A stretch of DNA of 64,000 nucleotides from Chaenocephalus aceratus (GCA_023974075.1 CM043787.1:31777718-31841717), one strand, 5' to 3'; positions 1 to 12,689 are shown, numbered from the stretch's first letter. Notes: a model not told the origin generated them from the letters alone. Program-made: numbers and translations.

Positions 1-187
1 AATAACAACTCATATTTCTCGCATCAAATGACATCAAAAGGCAATTTAATGGCTAAACTAACTTTAAAATAGGCATTTTACACCGAGAATAAAACGAAGT
101 TCGGCCATGTTTTTTTTTTTTGCAGGGAGAAATGTGAAGATCACGTGACATCGACGCCAGCCATTGGAATGAATGGTGAAAAAAAAC
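1..187. repeat. Interspersed repeat, inverted copy of 16,341-16,525
   Basis: This stretch is the reverse complement, with scattered differences, of 16,341-16,525. Both carry the CTCCCTGCAG / CTGCAGGGAG block, the GGCCGAACTTCG block and the ATTTCTCGCATCAAATGACATC block. Similarity stops at the A-run near 187. The left edge of the window truncates the copy. No coding potential is seen. It probably belongs to the same family as the long-inverted-repeat element at 15,841-18,602. Confidence 0.7.
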
Positions 188-870
188 GTAAAGATCTTAC
201 AATTTCAGAGGCGTTTTTTAGAAATACTACGTCCTACGTTGTGGACCAACGTAGTTATTACACGTTTTTTTATGAGACTGGGTTGTAACTACGCAACTAT
301 TGGGGTGTATACTTACATTACCAGTGGAGTACATTTAATAAAAAACTTTTAAAGGGGTTAAAACATTATATTGTTTAACTGCATTCTGATGCTAAAAAAG
401 TATGGGATGAGTAAATACGAGTATGTATCCTTGTGAGAGTGAGACACAGTTAGAGAGAGGAGAGAGAGATGGATTCTGCTGCACTGAGCAGATATTCAGG
501 GCCAAGGTCAAGGACACAGCACGCTCACTTCCTGCCAGAGGCAGAGGTAACCTGAACCATCAACTGCAACACAAGAGAGCCCACACAATCTCCTGCCTGG
601 GTGTGAAATAAAAAAATGCTTGCACTTGTGCCATGGTGTGAGATTTGTGAAAACATGTGCAGGTTTCATGAACGCAACAGAAATGGTATAGTCACCATGT
701 CCACAGATTGGATTTTTCTAGGTGATGCTCTTCTATTTTCAGTTTTAGAAGGCAGTCCTGTAGATTTTCTATCTTCCCACATAATGAAGTTATTGGTAGT
801 GGACACAGTCCAAAGTAATATATTCAATGCACCAATTAAATAAGAAGTGAAATGATCATGATTACCACAC
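188..870. other. No gene recognised
   Basis: AT-rich sequence with short chance reading frames only. A palindromic stretch around 225-265 (ACTACGT...ACGTAGT) hints at a further decayed repeat. Nothing else is supported. Confidence 0.4.
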
Positions 871-970
871 ATGTATATATATATATATATGTATATGTAT
901 ATATGTATATGTCTATGTATGATCTGTATATGTCTCTCTCTCATGTCTGTATCTGTATATGTCTCTGTTC
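871..970. repeat. TA/TG-rich low-complexity tract
   Basis: An imperfect (TA)n and TATG run grades into TCTC-rich sequence with TGTATATG motifs. Reading frames here only translate the repeat. Confidence 0.8.
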
Positions 971-1290
971 TAGCGATCTCTCTATATCTCTGTATCTCTC
1001 ATCGCTCCCAACCTTTTTACCCACCCCCCCATAGCGCCTTGTCTTGTGCAAAGTGGTCGCACGCTTCCGCCGCATGCATCATCCGCAGTACCCTCTTCAC
1101 CACTCTGCATGCACTGCCCTAACACACAGTTCCTTCTAATGCCTTTCTCTTAAAGGTAACCCGTGGGAGAAGGCATAAGCAGTTTACTGTGATAGACTGG
1201 ATCTAATAACCTTATGGTGGAGTAAATTACCCAATTAGGTCACACAAGGGAGAGAAGTGTGTGAAGGAAGAGATGAAACATATTCACAGC

Positions 1291-1537
1291 TTTGGAATGA
1301 GCTCAGAAATAACTCCTCCAGTGACTCATTCAAACTGTAACATGTCGGCCTTGAAAGGTGGATTTGAATTTCAGGATTACAGTTTGCTGAAGGCTAGGGA
1401 GGCAGAAAATATATCAGAGTACAGTTGTGAAACAGAACTTGGATTGTATACCTCAAATAAATATAACTCTCCACCATTAAAAGATAAAAACATGCAACAG
1501 AAACTTGAGTCAGCTGAAACAGCTACATACTCAAGTC
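1291..1537 (+). other. Possible isolated exon, unknown gene
   Basis: An open frame of about 127 codons (1,261-1,644) has mixed, non-repetitive composition rich in Ser, Glu and Lys. Inside it a plausible acceptor (TTCACAG, ending at 1,290) and a strong donor (CAG|GTAAGG at 1,537/1,538) bracket an open 247-nt segment. I do not recognise the protein and no partner exon is evident. It could equally be a chance frame. Low confidence. Confidence 0.15.
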
Positions 1538-1820
1538 AGGTAAGGTTCAGCCGTGATTTTATTCCAGAGGCTTCTTCCCAGCTCATACTTAAGGGTTCTT
1601 ATGTGCTCCAAGGATTTCTGGAGGATATAATCACTTCACCGTAGATCAACTCTCTGATGTCCAGACCACATCATATTTTCCTCTTAATGTGGAGAAGCAT
1701 CTGCCCACAAACAGGTTCCTCTGAATGAACTCTATCAGACCCAGTGACACAGAGGATCCACATATCTCCCAATCCTTTTTGATAAGAAATAACAGAGAGG
1801 AAATGTAACACACATAACTT

Positions 1821-2182
1821 TAAAGGGGACCTATCATGCAAAATGCACTTTTGTACATCTTTTATACATGAATATGTGTCCCCGGTTTGTCAGGGAACTC
1901 ACCAAGTGTCAGAAAACACAACCCTCTCTCTTTTGGTAACAGCATGGTAACATAACACTCGTGCTTCACCCCCCTCCTTAGCAGGGGGGCGTGGTCAGCT
2001 GCAGCTCATTTGCCACAGAATCAGCACTTGTGAAGATAGGGCTGGAATAGAGCAAATAGAGCGAAATGAGGCATGGCTAAAATGCATGATCTGTTTGGTA
2101 TTTTGAAAAAAAAACTTCACAGACATGTTTTATAGGTATGGCCCTACAATATATTATTCTATAGCATGAAAGGTCCACTTTA
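1821..2182. mobile_element. Non-autonomous DNA transposon (MITE-like), family A
   Basis: The ends form imperfect terminal inverted repeats: TAAAGGGGACCTATCATGC on the left, and the complement of GCATGAAAGGTCCACTTTA on the right. The interior has no transposase. Related copies in this window are at 39,083-39,990 (interrupted) and 59,083-59,726 (inverted). The TATCATGCAAAATGCACTTTT end is one I recall as common in fish genomes. No clear target-site duplication could be fixed. Confidence 0.6.
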
Positions 2183-2573
2183 AATAAAAATGTTAAGAAT
2201 AAAATAAAAATAAACATTTCAAATGTAATAAGAATGTTAGCAAATTGCTCACTTAGCAAAAAAGGAGACCGAAACCTCTGCATCAAATCCTGAAGAAAAT
2301 GATCCAGACCTGTTACATGACAGTCCATAATCTAGTCATCAACCAGTGAAGTTCAGTATGTGCTGGATTTACATACATAGTTATTTCATTTCTACTACTT
2401 TTCATTTAGTCAATCTCAGTCAGTGTTGCTCAATCATGTAATTGTTACTCCATGTTTACTCCATGTGTCCAGCTCTTACATCTTATTACTTCTCTTGTCT
2501 GTTTCACACAATTTTGATAGTATGTTGAAAACACAGTTGAGTGAAATGTATAGTCCAATACACAAATAAATAA

Positions 2574-2601
2574 AATCAATCAATCAATCAATCAATCAAT
2601 C

Positions 2602-2645
<44 letters not shown>

Positions 2646-2658
2646 CAATCAATCAATG
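2574..2658. repeat. (AATC)n microsatellite, LINE 3' tail
   Basis: About 20 tandem AATC units with one or two interruptions. It abuts the 3' end of the minus-strand LINE, whose terminal sequence reads GTTTATTTATATAGCCC on the plus strand. Short 3' repeats of this sort are the normal end of L2/CR1-type LINEs rather than a free microsatellite. Confidence 0.75.
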
Positions 2659-3240
2659 TTTATTTATATAGCCCAATATCACAAATGTTACATTTGTCTC
2701 AGTGGTCTTCACAGTGTGTACAGAATATCAGTATGACAATACGACACCCTCTGTCCTTAGACCCTCACATCGTACAAGGAAAAACTTCCAAAGAAAACCC
2801 AGTTTAAAGGGAAAAATGGGAGAAACCTCAGGGAGAGCAACAGAGGAGGGATCCCTCTCCCAGGACGGACAGACGTGCAATAGATGCCGTGTGTAAATTG
2901 AAAAGATAATACATTTGCAACATAGGTAGTCCAAATGTTTGGAAATGCATGTGTGTATAATAGGAAGATGAATCCACGAAGATATCCATCCAGGACCTAT
3001 GATCCAGGACCACAGCCACGACTCAAGATCCAGCGCTCGCGATCCAGGACACAGGACCGCAGGATCATCCATGACTCCGGATCCCAGCGTATATAGACAC
3101 CAAAAAGAAAGACATTTGGGGAAGCTGGGTTAATCGGAACATGAGTGTACACGGGTATAGACAGAGAGAAGGAAGAAATAAGATGTCCCCCGACAAACTA
3201 AGCCTATATCAGCAAAACTAGGGGCTGAATCTAATCAGCC

Positions 3241-4939
3241 CTAACTATAAGCTTTATCAAAAAGGAAGGTCTTAAGCGCACTCTTAAAAACGGATAGGGT
3301 GTCTGCCGCCCGAACACAAACTGGAAGCTGATTCCACAAATGTGGAGCTTGATAAGAAAAGGCTCTGGCTCCCATTGTACTTTTAAAGATTCTAGGAACA
3401 ACCAACAACCCTGCATTCTTGGAACGCAATGCCCTAGTAGGACAGTAGGGTATAATGAGTTCTTTAAGGTAAGATGGCGCCTGCCCATTAAGGGCTTTGT
3501 AGGCGAGAAGAAGAATTTTAAATTCTATCCTGTGTTCTATAGGGAGCCAGTGTAAGGCAGCCAGAACAGGAGTAATGTGGTCCCTTTTCCTAACTCTGGT
3601 TAGTACACGAGCCGCAGCATTTTGAATCAGCTGAAGCGACTTGATTGACTTCTTGGTACTCCCTGATAATAAAGAGTTACAATAATCCAGCCTAGAAGTA
3701 ACAAATGCATGGACTAGTTTCTCTGCATCGTTTTGAGGCAAGATATGCCTGATTTTTGCAATGTTACGTAGATGGAAGTAGGCGGTCCTTGAAATTGATT
3801 TTATGTGGGCGTTAAAGGATAAATCCTGATCAAATATAACACCAAGATTCCTTACAGTCTCACTGGAGGCCAAATTAATGCCATCCATAGTTAGTATGTC
3901 TTTAGATAATTTGTTTCGTAGATTCTTCGGGCCAAGTACAATAACTTCAGTTTTGGTCGTGTTTAACATCAAAAAGTTTAAGGTCATCCACGTTTTTAAG
4001 TCCTTAAGGCAGTCTTGAATTTTATTTAGATGATTAATTTCATCAGGCTTGATTGATAAATATAGTTGAGTATCATCCGCATAACAATGAAAGTTTACAG
4101 AATGATTCCTTATAATATTGCCTAACGGAAGCATATATAATGTGAACAAAATAGGTCCGAGCACTGAGCCCTGTGGCACTCCATGGCTAACTTTGGTTTG
4201 CGTGGAAGATTCATCGTTAACACGTACAAACTGAGAGCGTTCAGATAGATAGGACCTAAACCAGCCTAAAGCAGTTCCCTGTATGCCAACTAAGTGCTCT
4301 AGTCTTTGCAATAGGATATCATGGTCGATAGTATCAAATGCAGCACTAAGATCGAGCAAAACAAGAATAGAGACAAGTCCCCTGTCCGAGGCCATTAGAA
4401 TATCACTTGTGACTTTAACCAGAGCTGTCTCTGTGCTATGATGTGTTCTAAAGCCAGACTGAAAATCTTCAAATAAATCATTGTTTTTTAAGTAATCACA
4501 CAACTGTTTTGCGACCGCTTTCTCAAGAATTTTTGAGAGGAACGGAAGATTAGAAATAGGTCTATAGTTGGCTAAAACCTCTGGATCGAGGTTGTGCTTT
4601 TTAAGAAGCGGTTTTATCACTGCTACTTTGAATGATTGTGGAACATAGCCTGATAATAAAGACATATTCATAATGTTTAATAAAGAAGTGCTAATTAATG
4701 GAAAAACTTCCTTCAACAGCTTAGTTGGAATTGGGTCTAACATGCACGTTGATGGTTTAGAAGAGAATCATTGAATGTAATTGTTCAAGGTTAATGGCTG
4801 AAAAGCATTCTAGTTTACTATCTAGTGTAATATTAGAACTTACGTTTCCGGGAGCTGTTGATAATACTATACTGGTCGAAGGCAAGAGGTCATTAATTTT
4901 GTTTCTAAGAGTAACAATTTTATCGTTAAAAAAGCACAT
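3241..4939 (-). pseudogene. LINE reverse transcriptase (truncated, one frameshift)
   Basis: A 500-codon open frame at 4,743-3,241 has the ordered motifs of a non-LTR reverse transcriptase: [17 protein letters not shown], the [15 protein letters not shown] block, [17 protein letters not shown] (motif A aspartates), [14 protein letters not shown], the catalytic YADDTQLYL box, and the C-terminal [13 protein letters not shown] and [18 protein letters not shown] region. A second short frame at 4,939-4,757 (MCFFNDKIVTLRNKI...) is the upstream continuation. It is separated by a single-base frame change near 4,757-4,765, so the two read as one ancestral protein. The catalytic YADD is intact, but the upstream protein is missing. 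It is therefore an inactive copy, and fairly young given how little it has decayed. Confidence 0.85.
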
Positions 4940-5257
4940 AAAATCATTACTACTGAGTGCTAAGGGAATAGAAGGCTCATAAAAGTCAAAGATATTCTTG
5001 TCAAATGGGATGGCTGGTAGAAAATTGAAAAAGATTAAGCTTCAGATAGTTCTCAATACTGTGCACTGACAACAAAACACTACTGTTCATTTGTTTAATT
5101 AACCCTGAGGCTAACCTTGAACATCAACTGCTGACATTAGGCAATCAAAGTTTGTTTGGTTTTCAGACAGTTTGGTGTTATACAGTCCAACATATCAGAG
5201 CTTTGAGAAAAGTCCTACCTAGTTGTAATTACGACCAGATGTGGATATGAACACTAA

Positions 5258-5835
5258 CGGAGCGTCCACACTACAGCTTCAAAAAAAGCTTGGAGCTGGG
5301 CGTGTCTGTAGCTTGGGGATTTTATTCAAGCAACACGACCAACAACCAATCACATGAATCTCCCGCCCCCGACATACAAAGCAAAAAACCCCGGGGATTT
5401 TATGGGAGCAATATATATATAAACTCCCCAAACAGGCGAAAACCTACCAGTTTCACCCACTGTCTCTGCCACCTCCCTCCATGCCTGGTTCCTCCGGTTT
5501 GTATCCCGGTAGGTGAAGAGGGTCTGGTCATACAAAACCGGGTGATTTGCTACAGCGATAATTAGTTTCTCCTCCAACTTTTTTTGAAATATAGAAATGA
5601 ACGGCGGGATATCTCTCCCAGCTTAGACGCGGTTTGATTGGCTACGGCTTGAGCTGTCAGATTTTCCGAAACGGGATTTGATTGGCTGGCGCTGGCTACT
5701 CCGGCGGAGACGGACCGCTATGCTACCCACAATTCAGTTTGGCGAAAAAGCGAGGCAACGTGACGTCACCCCATTCAAAGTGAATGGGCAGATTGGAGTT
5801 GTCGACGCTGTCGACGCTGTAGTGTGGACGGGCCG
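5258..5835. mobile_element. PIF/Harbinger-like MITE with TAA duplication
   Basis: The left end CGGAGCGTCCACACTACAGC and right end GCTGTAGTGTGGACGGGCCG are inverted repeats of each other. Both sides are flanked by TAA (5,255-5,257 and 5,836-5,838), the 3-bp target preference of PIF/Harbinger elements. No transposase is visible. The interior contains GC-rich stretches and a duplicated GTCGACGCT motif near the right end. Confidence 0.7.
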
Positions 5836-5838
5836 TAA

Positions 5839-8095
5839 CTCTAACCCCTTTGATAGGGCATGAACACATGCAGCATACTCCGAAAGAGGAGGAAGGAAGA
5901 CGGTGAATATCGGAGACATCTGCCAGCAAAGGTGTCAACCATCTCTCTCTGATGGACTTCCTGACAACCTCAGCACACACTCCCGGGCTGTCTGAACTCT
6001 TCTTTCTCACTCATGTATAAGCTCCTTAGACCCCTGCAAGGCTCTTCTCAGGGTAGCTGCTGGATAAGCCTAGTCAAATGTTCGAAGGCCTCAGACTTGG
6101 AGGTGCCATTTCTCTTCCTGACAGCATCCAAGTCAGCCGCAAAGAACCCCACCACATACTGGAGATTACCATGAAGCTATAACATCATCCGCAAATAGCA
6201 GAGAAGCCAACGTAATGTCCCTTATCTCCTGACGTCAATCGAGCCTCCTTGTCAAAATCCCCCTGCCTATCTTGGATTTATTCGCCTTTCATGCTGAGAA
6301 AGCAAACATGACTGTCATTCTGTGTGATAGGGAAGGACTTGAGTAAGTGAAAAACAGCTTTGTAAATTCTCTCTAAATCCATAAAACATATGTAGACTGG
6401 ATTAGAAAATGACTACACATCACTGATCCTCTCTATACCACAACTAGCAATGAAGACAAACTGGATTTGAAAAATTCATCATTCTGAATTAGTATTGAAA
6501 CAATGAGTTGATCAATTGATATAATCATCTACAGAAAAGTATACCAGCTATTATGATCATTCATTTACCATTAAAGATATTTTATTACAAAAATGTAACA
6601 TGTTCCTGTTTCTTTCCATATGAGTCAGCTCTTTTCTTTCATCTGGTTAGCCTAGGTTAGCATACATTGCTGACTGTTAGCTTCATATTAACTGTAAAGA
6701 CAGAGTGGTAAACATCTTCTTATCTAGTTTCTCGAAGAAAGGGAAAAAAAAGCCTATTATAAAAACATATTTATTTTGACTGGTAAAATAATTCTGACAT
6801 TAAGCAATATTGTAAAATTGGGAAAGATGCCAATAGAGAATTGTCTTTACTGGAGGGTCTCAGCTTCTTCTTTGAGGTCATCAGTCTCTGAGTGACAGGT
6901 GACTGCTGAACAAAGCCCCCGAGAATAGTAGCAGGCATTTCAGTCAGGGTTTGACTGAGGAGTGACTCACGTTGTATGTCCCTGTCCTGCGGGGGCCCGC
7001 ACAGCAACAGTCAGGAACACTTTAACCAAATGGTGCACATCTGTGTAAAACTCCGGTCAGCTTGGCCCCTGCTCTCATTGCCTCTTAGCGGAGATCTGCA
7101 ACATAACACAAACTGGCAGATTAGTCTCAACCGTTTAGAATTTGCCACAATAATGATAGCCGCAGCCTTACTGCTTTTAGGCCTTGGCAAGCAAGAGCAA
7201 ATTCATAAAATAAGCAACCTCGTACAAACCAAAGCTTATTTTTGTATCTATTTTCTTCTTCTTTATGTGAGCTTTGGACCTTTTTTACAACAGTATGAAT
7301 GTGTGTAGCTATCATTGTAAATACTCTTGTCATCTCCTTTATAATGTTTGTCCTAGTTTCACACTAAGAGTCTAAGGACTTACAGTAATTAAATGTGTTG
7401 GCAGACAGCCATTACTTAAGAGATACAGTTAAGATGTGTCTCTTTTTTCCTGTGACGGCAGGTTACAGAAAACAGAGATATACATTTGAGAGATACAGCC
7501 AAAACACAAGTTGTGTGTGAGTGTTATGAGAAGAGGACGAGGCCTGTGTTTAGACAGGGGCATCCTGTACTGGTATGACAAGAAGGAAAAGGACTCCAGA
7601 TTACAGCATCTCAGAGAATCAGAGAGAAGCCAGATGTCCAATAATATTCGTTAAGTTGTTCACGACTCTTCACTGTTTACATTGTTTCATAATTAATGGA
7701 AAAACCGACACTCCAGTCAGCTTGTGTTTCAGTGATGTTGTGCGTAAACTCTGTTAACATAAGTAGAACACTTTTCAAACATTTAAGTAGATATTAATCA
7801 GTAGCACAGTAATAGTTACACATCTCCGGCTAATATCCCAACACATACAAATATGGCTTATATAAGTCCAAAAACCAAACTGACTGATTATAACATTTGG
7901 ATGTACAAATAATGCTGATTTCAAACACAGCCACACTGAAGTACTATCTAAAGAACTTACATTTTGCCTATCCTACTTCACTATATTTCAGAGGTTTTTA
8001 TTGTACGTTTCACTGGGTATGACTATATGACGTTCATTCCATCTTACTTTGCAGAAGAAAATTGAGATGTATATTATATGAGTAAAATAGTAATA
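5839..8095. other. No gene recognised
   Basis: Mostly unique AT-rich sequence with short chance reading frames and no splice-consistent coding block. No strong repeat is recognised. Confidence 0.5.
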
Positions 8096-8097
8096 AA

Positions 8098-8810
8098 TCA
8101 AATAATAATAATAATACATTTGATTTATATAGCACACTTTAAAGACAACGTCATCTCCAAGGTGCTTCACAAAGCTATAAGGAAAAATAAGTAAAAAATA
8201 TCTAAAGGAGCATATTGGATAAAATATGGCAATATAAAAAATTAAAATAAAAGGTTAAGAGCATAAAAGGTTTAAAAATAAATAAATAAAGTAAAGGACA
8301 GTCAGTAAAATGTGGTGTGGAACAGGTGGGTCTTGAGGCATTTCCTAAAAACTGAGAGTGATGCCGAGGTCCGTTCTCTGGAAGCTGATTCCACAGACGT
8401 GGACCCAGGGAGGAGAAAGCACGGTTTCCCATGGTGACCAGTTTTGTCCACGGAACAGCCAGGAGATTGGAGCTGTCTGACCTGAGTGTGCGTGAGGTAT
8501 GGGAATGTTTTCTGGTTAGCTGTTCCTGTAGGTAGGTGGGGCCAGTGTGGTTGATGGCGTTGAAGACCATTATGAGGACTTTGTAGTTGATCCGGTGTGT
8601 TACAGAGCCAGTGGAGTGAGTGAAGGATGGGGGTGATGTGCTCTGATTTGCGTGTTTTTGTGAGTATCCGGGCTGCACAGTTTTGTACATATCTCTGAGT
8701 GGTTTTTGCTGGAATGCCTGCAAGCGGAGAATTGCAGTAATCAATGCGGGAGGTGATGAAGGCATGGACCAGTTTTTCTGCATCCGGTTTGGTGCTAGCA
8801 ATAGACAAAA
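8098..8810 (-). mobile_element. L2-like LINE 3' fragment (degenerate)
   Basis: The minus strand shows the C-terminal end of a non-LTR reverse transcriptase broken by frameshifts. [20 protein letters not shown] and CAARILTKTRKSEHITPIL are in one frame, and GNRAFSSLGPRLWNQLPE in another. The 3' end has the ATTTATATAGCAC motif followed by an (AAT)n tail at about 8,100. It is related to, but more decayed than, the copy at 2,574-5,033. No intact protein remains. Confidence 0.8.
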
Positions 8811-9454
8811 TAGTTGAAATTACAACAAATAGGACTAGCAACAACATAAGAGATAATAGACGATTGATAATGAAGTAGTAAATCAGTAATACCAAAAACA
8901 CAAACACATATTTACAATATGAAAATGACATGGGTCCCTCAGGCTGCATTAGTACTTTTACCAGTGTTACTCAAACTCACTTTTTCTTTTGTTGTTGTAG
9001 TATTTACTGTGTTATAATGTTACCAGGTAGTATTGCACTTCATTATGGGGGACCACAAAGGAAAAATTATAAAAAGAAAGGTCAAAATCAAAAGGGAAAC
9101 AATTCAATATATTTATATATATGCAACTGTTTTTTTTTACTTGTCACAGAAGCAGTGAAACAAATGTGTTGTCTCTATTAAACAGAATGTTGCTAATGTT
9201 TGATGAGGAAGGATGCATTTACCATGTTTTTTAGGCCTCAATGATACACACCTGCACACACTAGTCTGTGTTAAGTATGGCGTGAGTGTTACATGTTGTG
9301 ATCATGGATGTTGCCCCTCGTTTCTGTGATGTGATTGTGATGTGCTATATGTGACATGTACTGTATAGTAACGTGTGTTGTTTATTGTTCTCTTTTATCC
9401 TCTTTCCTCCTTTTTATTTTATTTTATATATTTTCTTATAACTAATGCTGTTGA

Positions 9455-9612
9455 TATATTGTAATTTTAAGGGTGTCTATTACCATCTGGCCGGGGACAA
9501 CGGCTGGAAATTAGCCATGTCGGCTAAAGCTGCTCCATTTACTGTTTTTGTGACAGTTCATCGATGGGGACTGTCCACGACACTATAAATAAATAAACTA
9601 AACTAAACTAAA
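9455..9612 (+). repeat. Probable retroposon 3' tail with (ACTAA)n
   Basis: GC-richer sequence (CATCTGGCCGGGGACAACGG...) ends in CACTATAAATAAATAAA and then four tandem ACTAA units. A short block capped by a 5-bp tandem tail in otherwise AT-rich DNA is typical of a LINE or SINE 3' end. The family is not identified. Confidence 0.4.
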
Positions 9613-12525
9613 CTAAACATAATGCCCTTTGTTAAGAAACACTGAATGTAAACTTTGTTTGTTGACAAGAAAACTCCACAGGTCCTCTTTAGGTTTATGA
9701 TATAAATGCTTTCCACTGCTGTCCACCAGCGAGAAACATCAGAAACTGGTTGAAATGTAGGTTCATAAACGCAACACATAAAGTTAAAGATAAAGTTTGT
9801 GAAGATGGTGGGAGGAAGTCAGGTCATTAATTTCGATGGTTTGGATGAATGAATCGTTTTTTACAAAATGTCATGTTGACATTTTAAGTGGAACTTTCAA
9901 TAAGACGAATAAAATGCATTGGTGCGTGGTGGATAGTTTACAATTTTCTTGATCTTTGTGTAATGCTACAGTGACTTTTACACTGATATTATTTAAATGT
10001 ATTATTTGGACTTCAGGTCATGTGTTGAGTTCTGTACTTTAGGTGGTTTTTTGATTAAAAATGTGTTTTATTGAATGTAACATCATCACTAATTTCTACC
10101 TGTAAGGTGCATGTTTTAATTGTGAGCATGCTAGCTAAGCTATGCTATCTAAGTTTAGCTTGTTAGCATGCTACCATTAAATAATCAGCATTAAAGACAC
10201 AGTACAGTTACGGCTGCTGGGAATTGAATTGAATTTGCTGTCTGACAGATATTGAGATATTTCACCTGACTGACATGGCCATCTATACAGCCACTAGCAT
10301 GGCCACAAATCAATACTTCCAACATATTTCACCTAATGACCCTAAAGGGATACTTACCACAGTATAAATGATATGGCAAATCACTAACGACAGACATAGA
10401 AAGATATATTTTCATATCGCCCGCGGTCCAAACCTCCTAATGTCAGATGCTGTATCATTTGTGCAACTGCTGACATTAATCATCTTAGGCCTTTTTTTCC
10501 CAGTTCCTGAGTGCAGCTTTTTACTTAATGTAGCCGTGTGAAAATGAAGACACTCCATATTTTTCATTTAAGCACTCCAGGCTCTAGGCTAGCAATCCAT
10601 GTTACCGGTTAGAGGCACAAGTGAGTGAAAGAGACACTACATCAAAGATGAGGCTGAGAATAAAAAGCCCCATCCTGCGGTGGCCTTAATCCTTCAACAC
10701 CTGCGATTTGAAGCACAGTGCTTTGATGTTTTTGGTTCAGCTCAGAGAGAAAGAGACTTGATAGGGGGGGCAGAGAGTGAGATGTGAGATAATAGACCCA
10801 TGCTCATTTAATGCTGAACTAAAAAGGGAAAGGGAGTTAAGGTGAGCAATAGCATATCAACTTGTACATAACTCTTCAAGTATTCAACTCCAGTAATGTT
10901 TACTGCTCAATCTTACTGACAGAGTACTGTAGGAGAATGCAGGCTGGTTTTCTAGTGGTGTCTGGAACAACCTGGTCTGGAAGCAGAAAATATATTGAAT
11001 AAAAAGCCAGCAGCAATTCATTTAAGACACTAGCCGTTAGTGAGCTTGTCACAGAGTGCTGGACTTTTTTTGTATACACATTTCTCCTTGATCCAGACTT
11101 ACTGTAACAGACTATAAACACAAATATCTCCACAGTCCTTACATAGTTGGAAATCAATTAAGAAACACTGTTTTTGTGCAACTGTTTCTGTGTAATGTTT
11201 AATCATACTGCTCATTATGTATGCTTTCTGGTCAACGTGTTTCATTAAAGACTATATACATGGGGATGAGTAGGCTTGAATTCCCCTGTGAATATAGCCC
11301 TCGCTTCACCAAAACAGTCCAATTAGAGCATATGTAGCACAGCTCCCTCACTACATCACTCCATCTGAAACATAGCCACAGTGTGGGATGCAGAAAATAC
11401 CAAAGATGTCCAAGTCAAACCAAAACCATGCCAAACTGAGTCTACGGGAGGACCCTCTACAAATCAGAGCTACAGTGGAGTCTGATTTGTGAGAAATATC
11501 TTAATGGTAACAAAGCTACATAATGGGAATGTCGTTTTATACAGCAACATATGAGATTAAATGATTAGGTGGTTAACAGTAAATCAATAAATAAAAGAAA
11601 TAGTCGACTAATCAGTTAATTCAATTTGTAGGCAAACATTTCAAAAGTTAATAGGATCCATACTTTATTATTTATTTACTCTGTCCTCTGGGATACTAAA
11701 TTGAATTCCTGTGGGTTATCGATTGTTGTTAGGACAAAACTAGAAATAAAAAGATGTGATTAATAATAATAATATAATAATTATCCAAGGGCCCACAGTG
11801 GCATTTTTATAACATTTAACAATGGTCAATCAGTTAATCCATCAACTGGTCAAATAAACTGTTAGTTGCAGCCCTAAAACATACAACCACCAACAGCAAT
11901 AATACCAGAACAATGGCAATACAATAATGTAGGCTCGCACACAATGGAGCGGTCTGATGAGGGACAGAGGGGAGCCCGACGCAGCGCTGCCACCGCAGGC
12001 CTTTCACTCTGTCCAGCACATGGGAAGCTCAGAGAACCAAAGCAGCACAACAGAAAACAAAAGGCAGGAAGAGGACTCATCCTGTCATTTTTACATAATT
12101 CAGATTATCTGAATTATTCCTGGACATCAGAGACACACAAACACCCAACAGGCTAGAGTCAGGAAAAGAGCAAGAGACATGTACCATGTAACAGTTGAGC
12201 ATGAATGCCCTATCTTAATAAATCCCCATCAACATTTAATAAGGACTGAAGTGGAAGCGACTTATATATTTTTTCTTCAAAATCTGATGATTTTATTTTT
12301 TATTGACTATTGACTGATTATATATAGTGAACAAAATGTCAGAAAAACTGTCTAATGTGATATCCAACAATCCAAATCTATTTCATTCATATTATTAGAT
12401 AAATATGCCATTCGTCAAATCATTTCTGATTCAGTGCACCACTTAATTACTGCCATACATAAACTAATATGTATTTCCTTTTCAAGCAAAAATACTTCAT
12501 AATGTACCTTTATTTACTTTTATCT
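9613..12525. other. No gene; scattered old repeats
   Basis: No exon chain is supportable. Around 10,120-10,180 there is a GCTAGC/TTAGC-rich block of the kind seen in old fish repeats. At about 11,820-11,877 the sequence ends in TTGCAGCCCTA, which resembles a hAT-type terminus (TAGGGCTGCAA on the other strand), with no recoverable partner end. Confidence 0.4.
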
Positions 12526-12527
12526 TT

Positions 12528-12680
12528 TGGGGCGACTGTGGCTCAGGGCGGGAAAGTGGTCATCTACCAATTGCAGGGTCAGTGGCCAACATGTCAAAGT
12601 GTCCTTGAGCAAGATACTAAACCCCAAATTGCTCCAACCCACAGTGTTGCGTACATTGCTTAGGAATTGAGCTAAATGAA
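12528..12680 (+). repeat. SINE-like element with tRNA-related head
   Basis: The block starts GGGGCGACTGTGGCTCAG and continues with a stretch resembling an RNA polymerase III internal promoter. A conserved body follows (GTGTCCTTGAGCAAGATACT, then AACCCCAAATTGCTCC), ending in AAATATAAATAA. I recall this arrangement as a widespread fish interspersed repeat. No functional tRNA fold can be drawn. Confidence 0.5.
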
Positions 12681-12689
12681 ATATAAATA

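Larger units (their letters stand above)
2574..5033 (-). mobile_element. 5'-truncated L2/CR1-like LINE
   Basis: The element runs on the minus strand from a broken 5' point near 5,033 to a microsatellite tail at about 2,574. It contains nearly all of a non-LTR reverse transcriptase C-terminal half (3,241-4,743) and a 3' UTR of about 600 nt. The 5' end (endonuclease, ORF1) is missing, as expected from incomplete target-primed reverse transcription. L2/Maui is my best family guess from the RT motifs. Rex/CR1 is possible. Confidence 0.8.

Noticed and set aside
6771..7308. Overlapping frames at 6.8-7.3 kb as a possible gene
   Set aside because: There are no recognisable motifs, no splice-consistent chain and no repeat match. 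They are probably chance.
12528..12600. Possible functional tRNA gene
   Set aside because: The head looks tRNA-related, but no complete cloverleaf can be formed and the body matches a common fish interspersed repeat.
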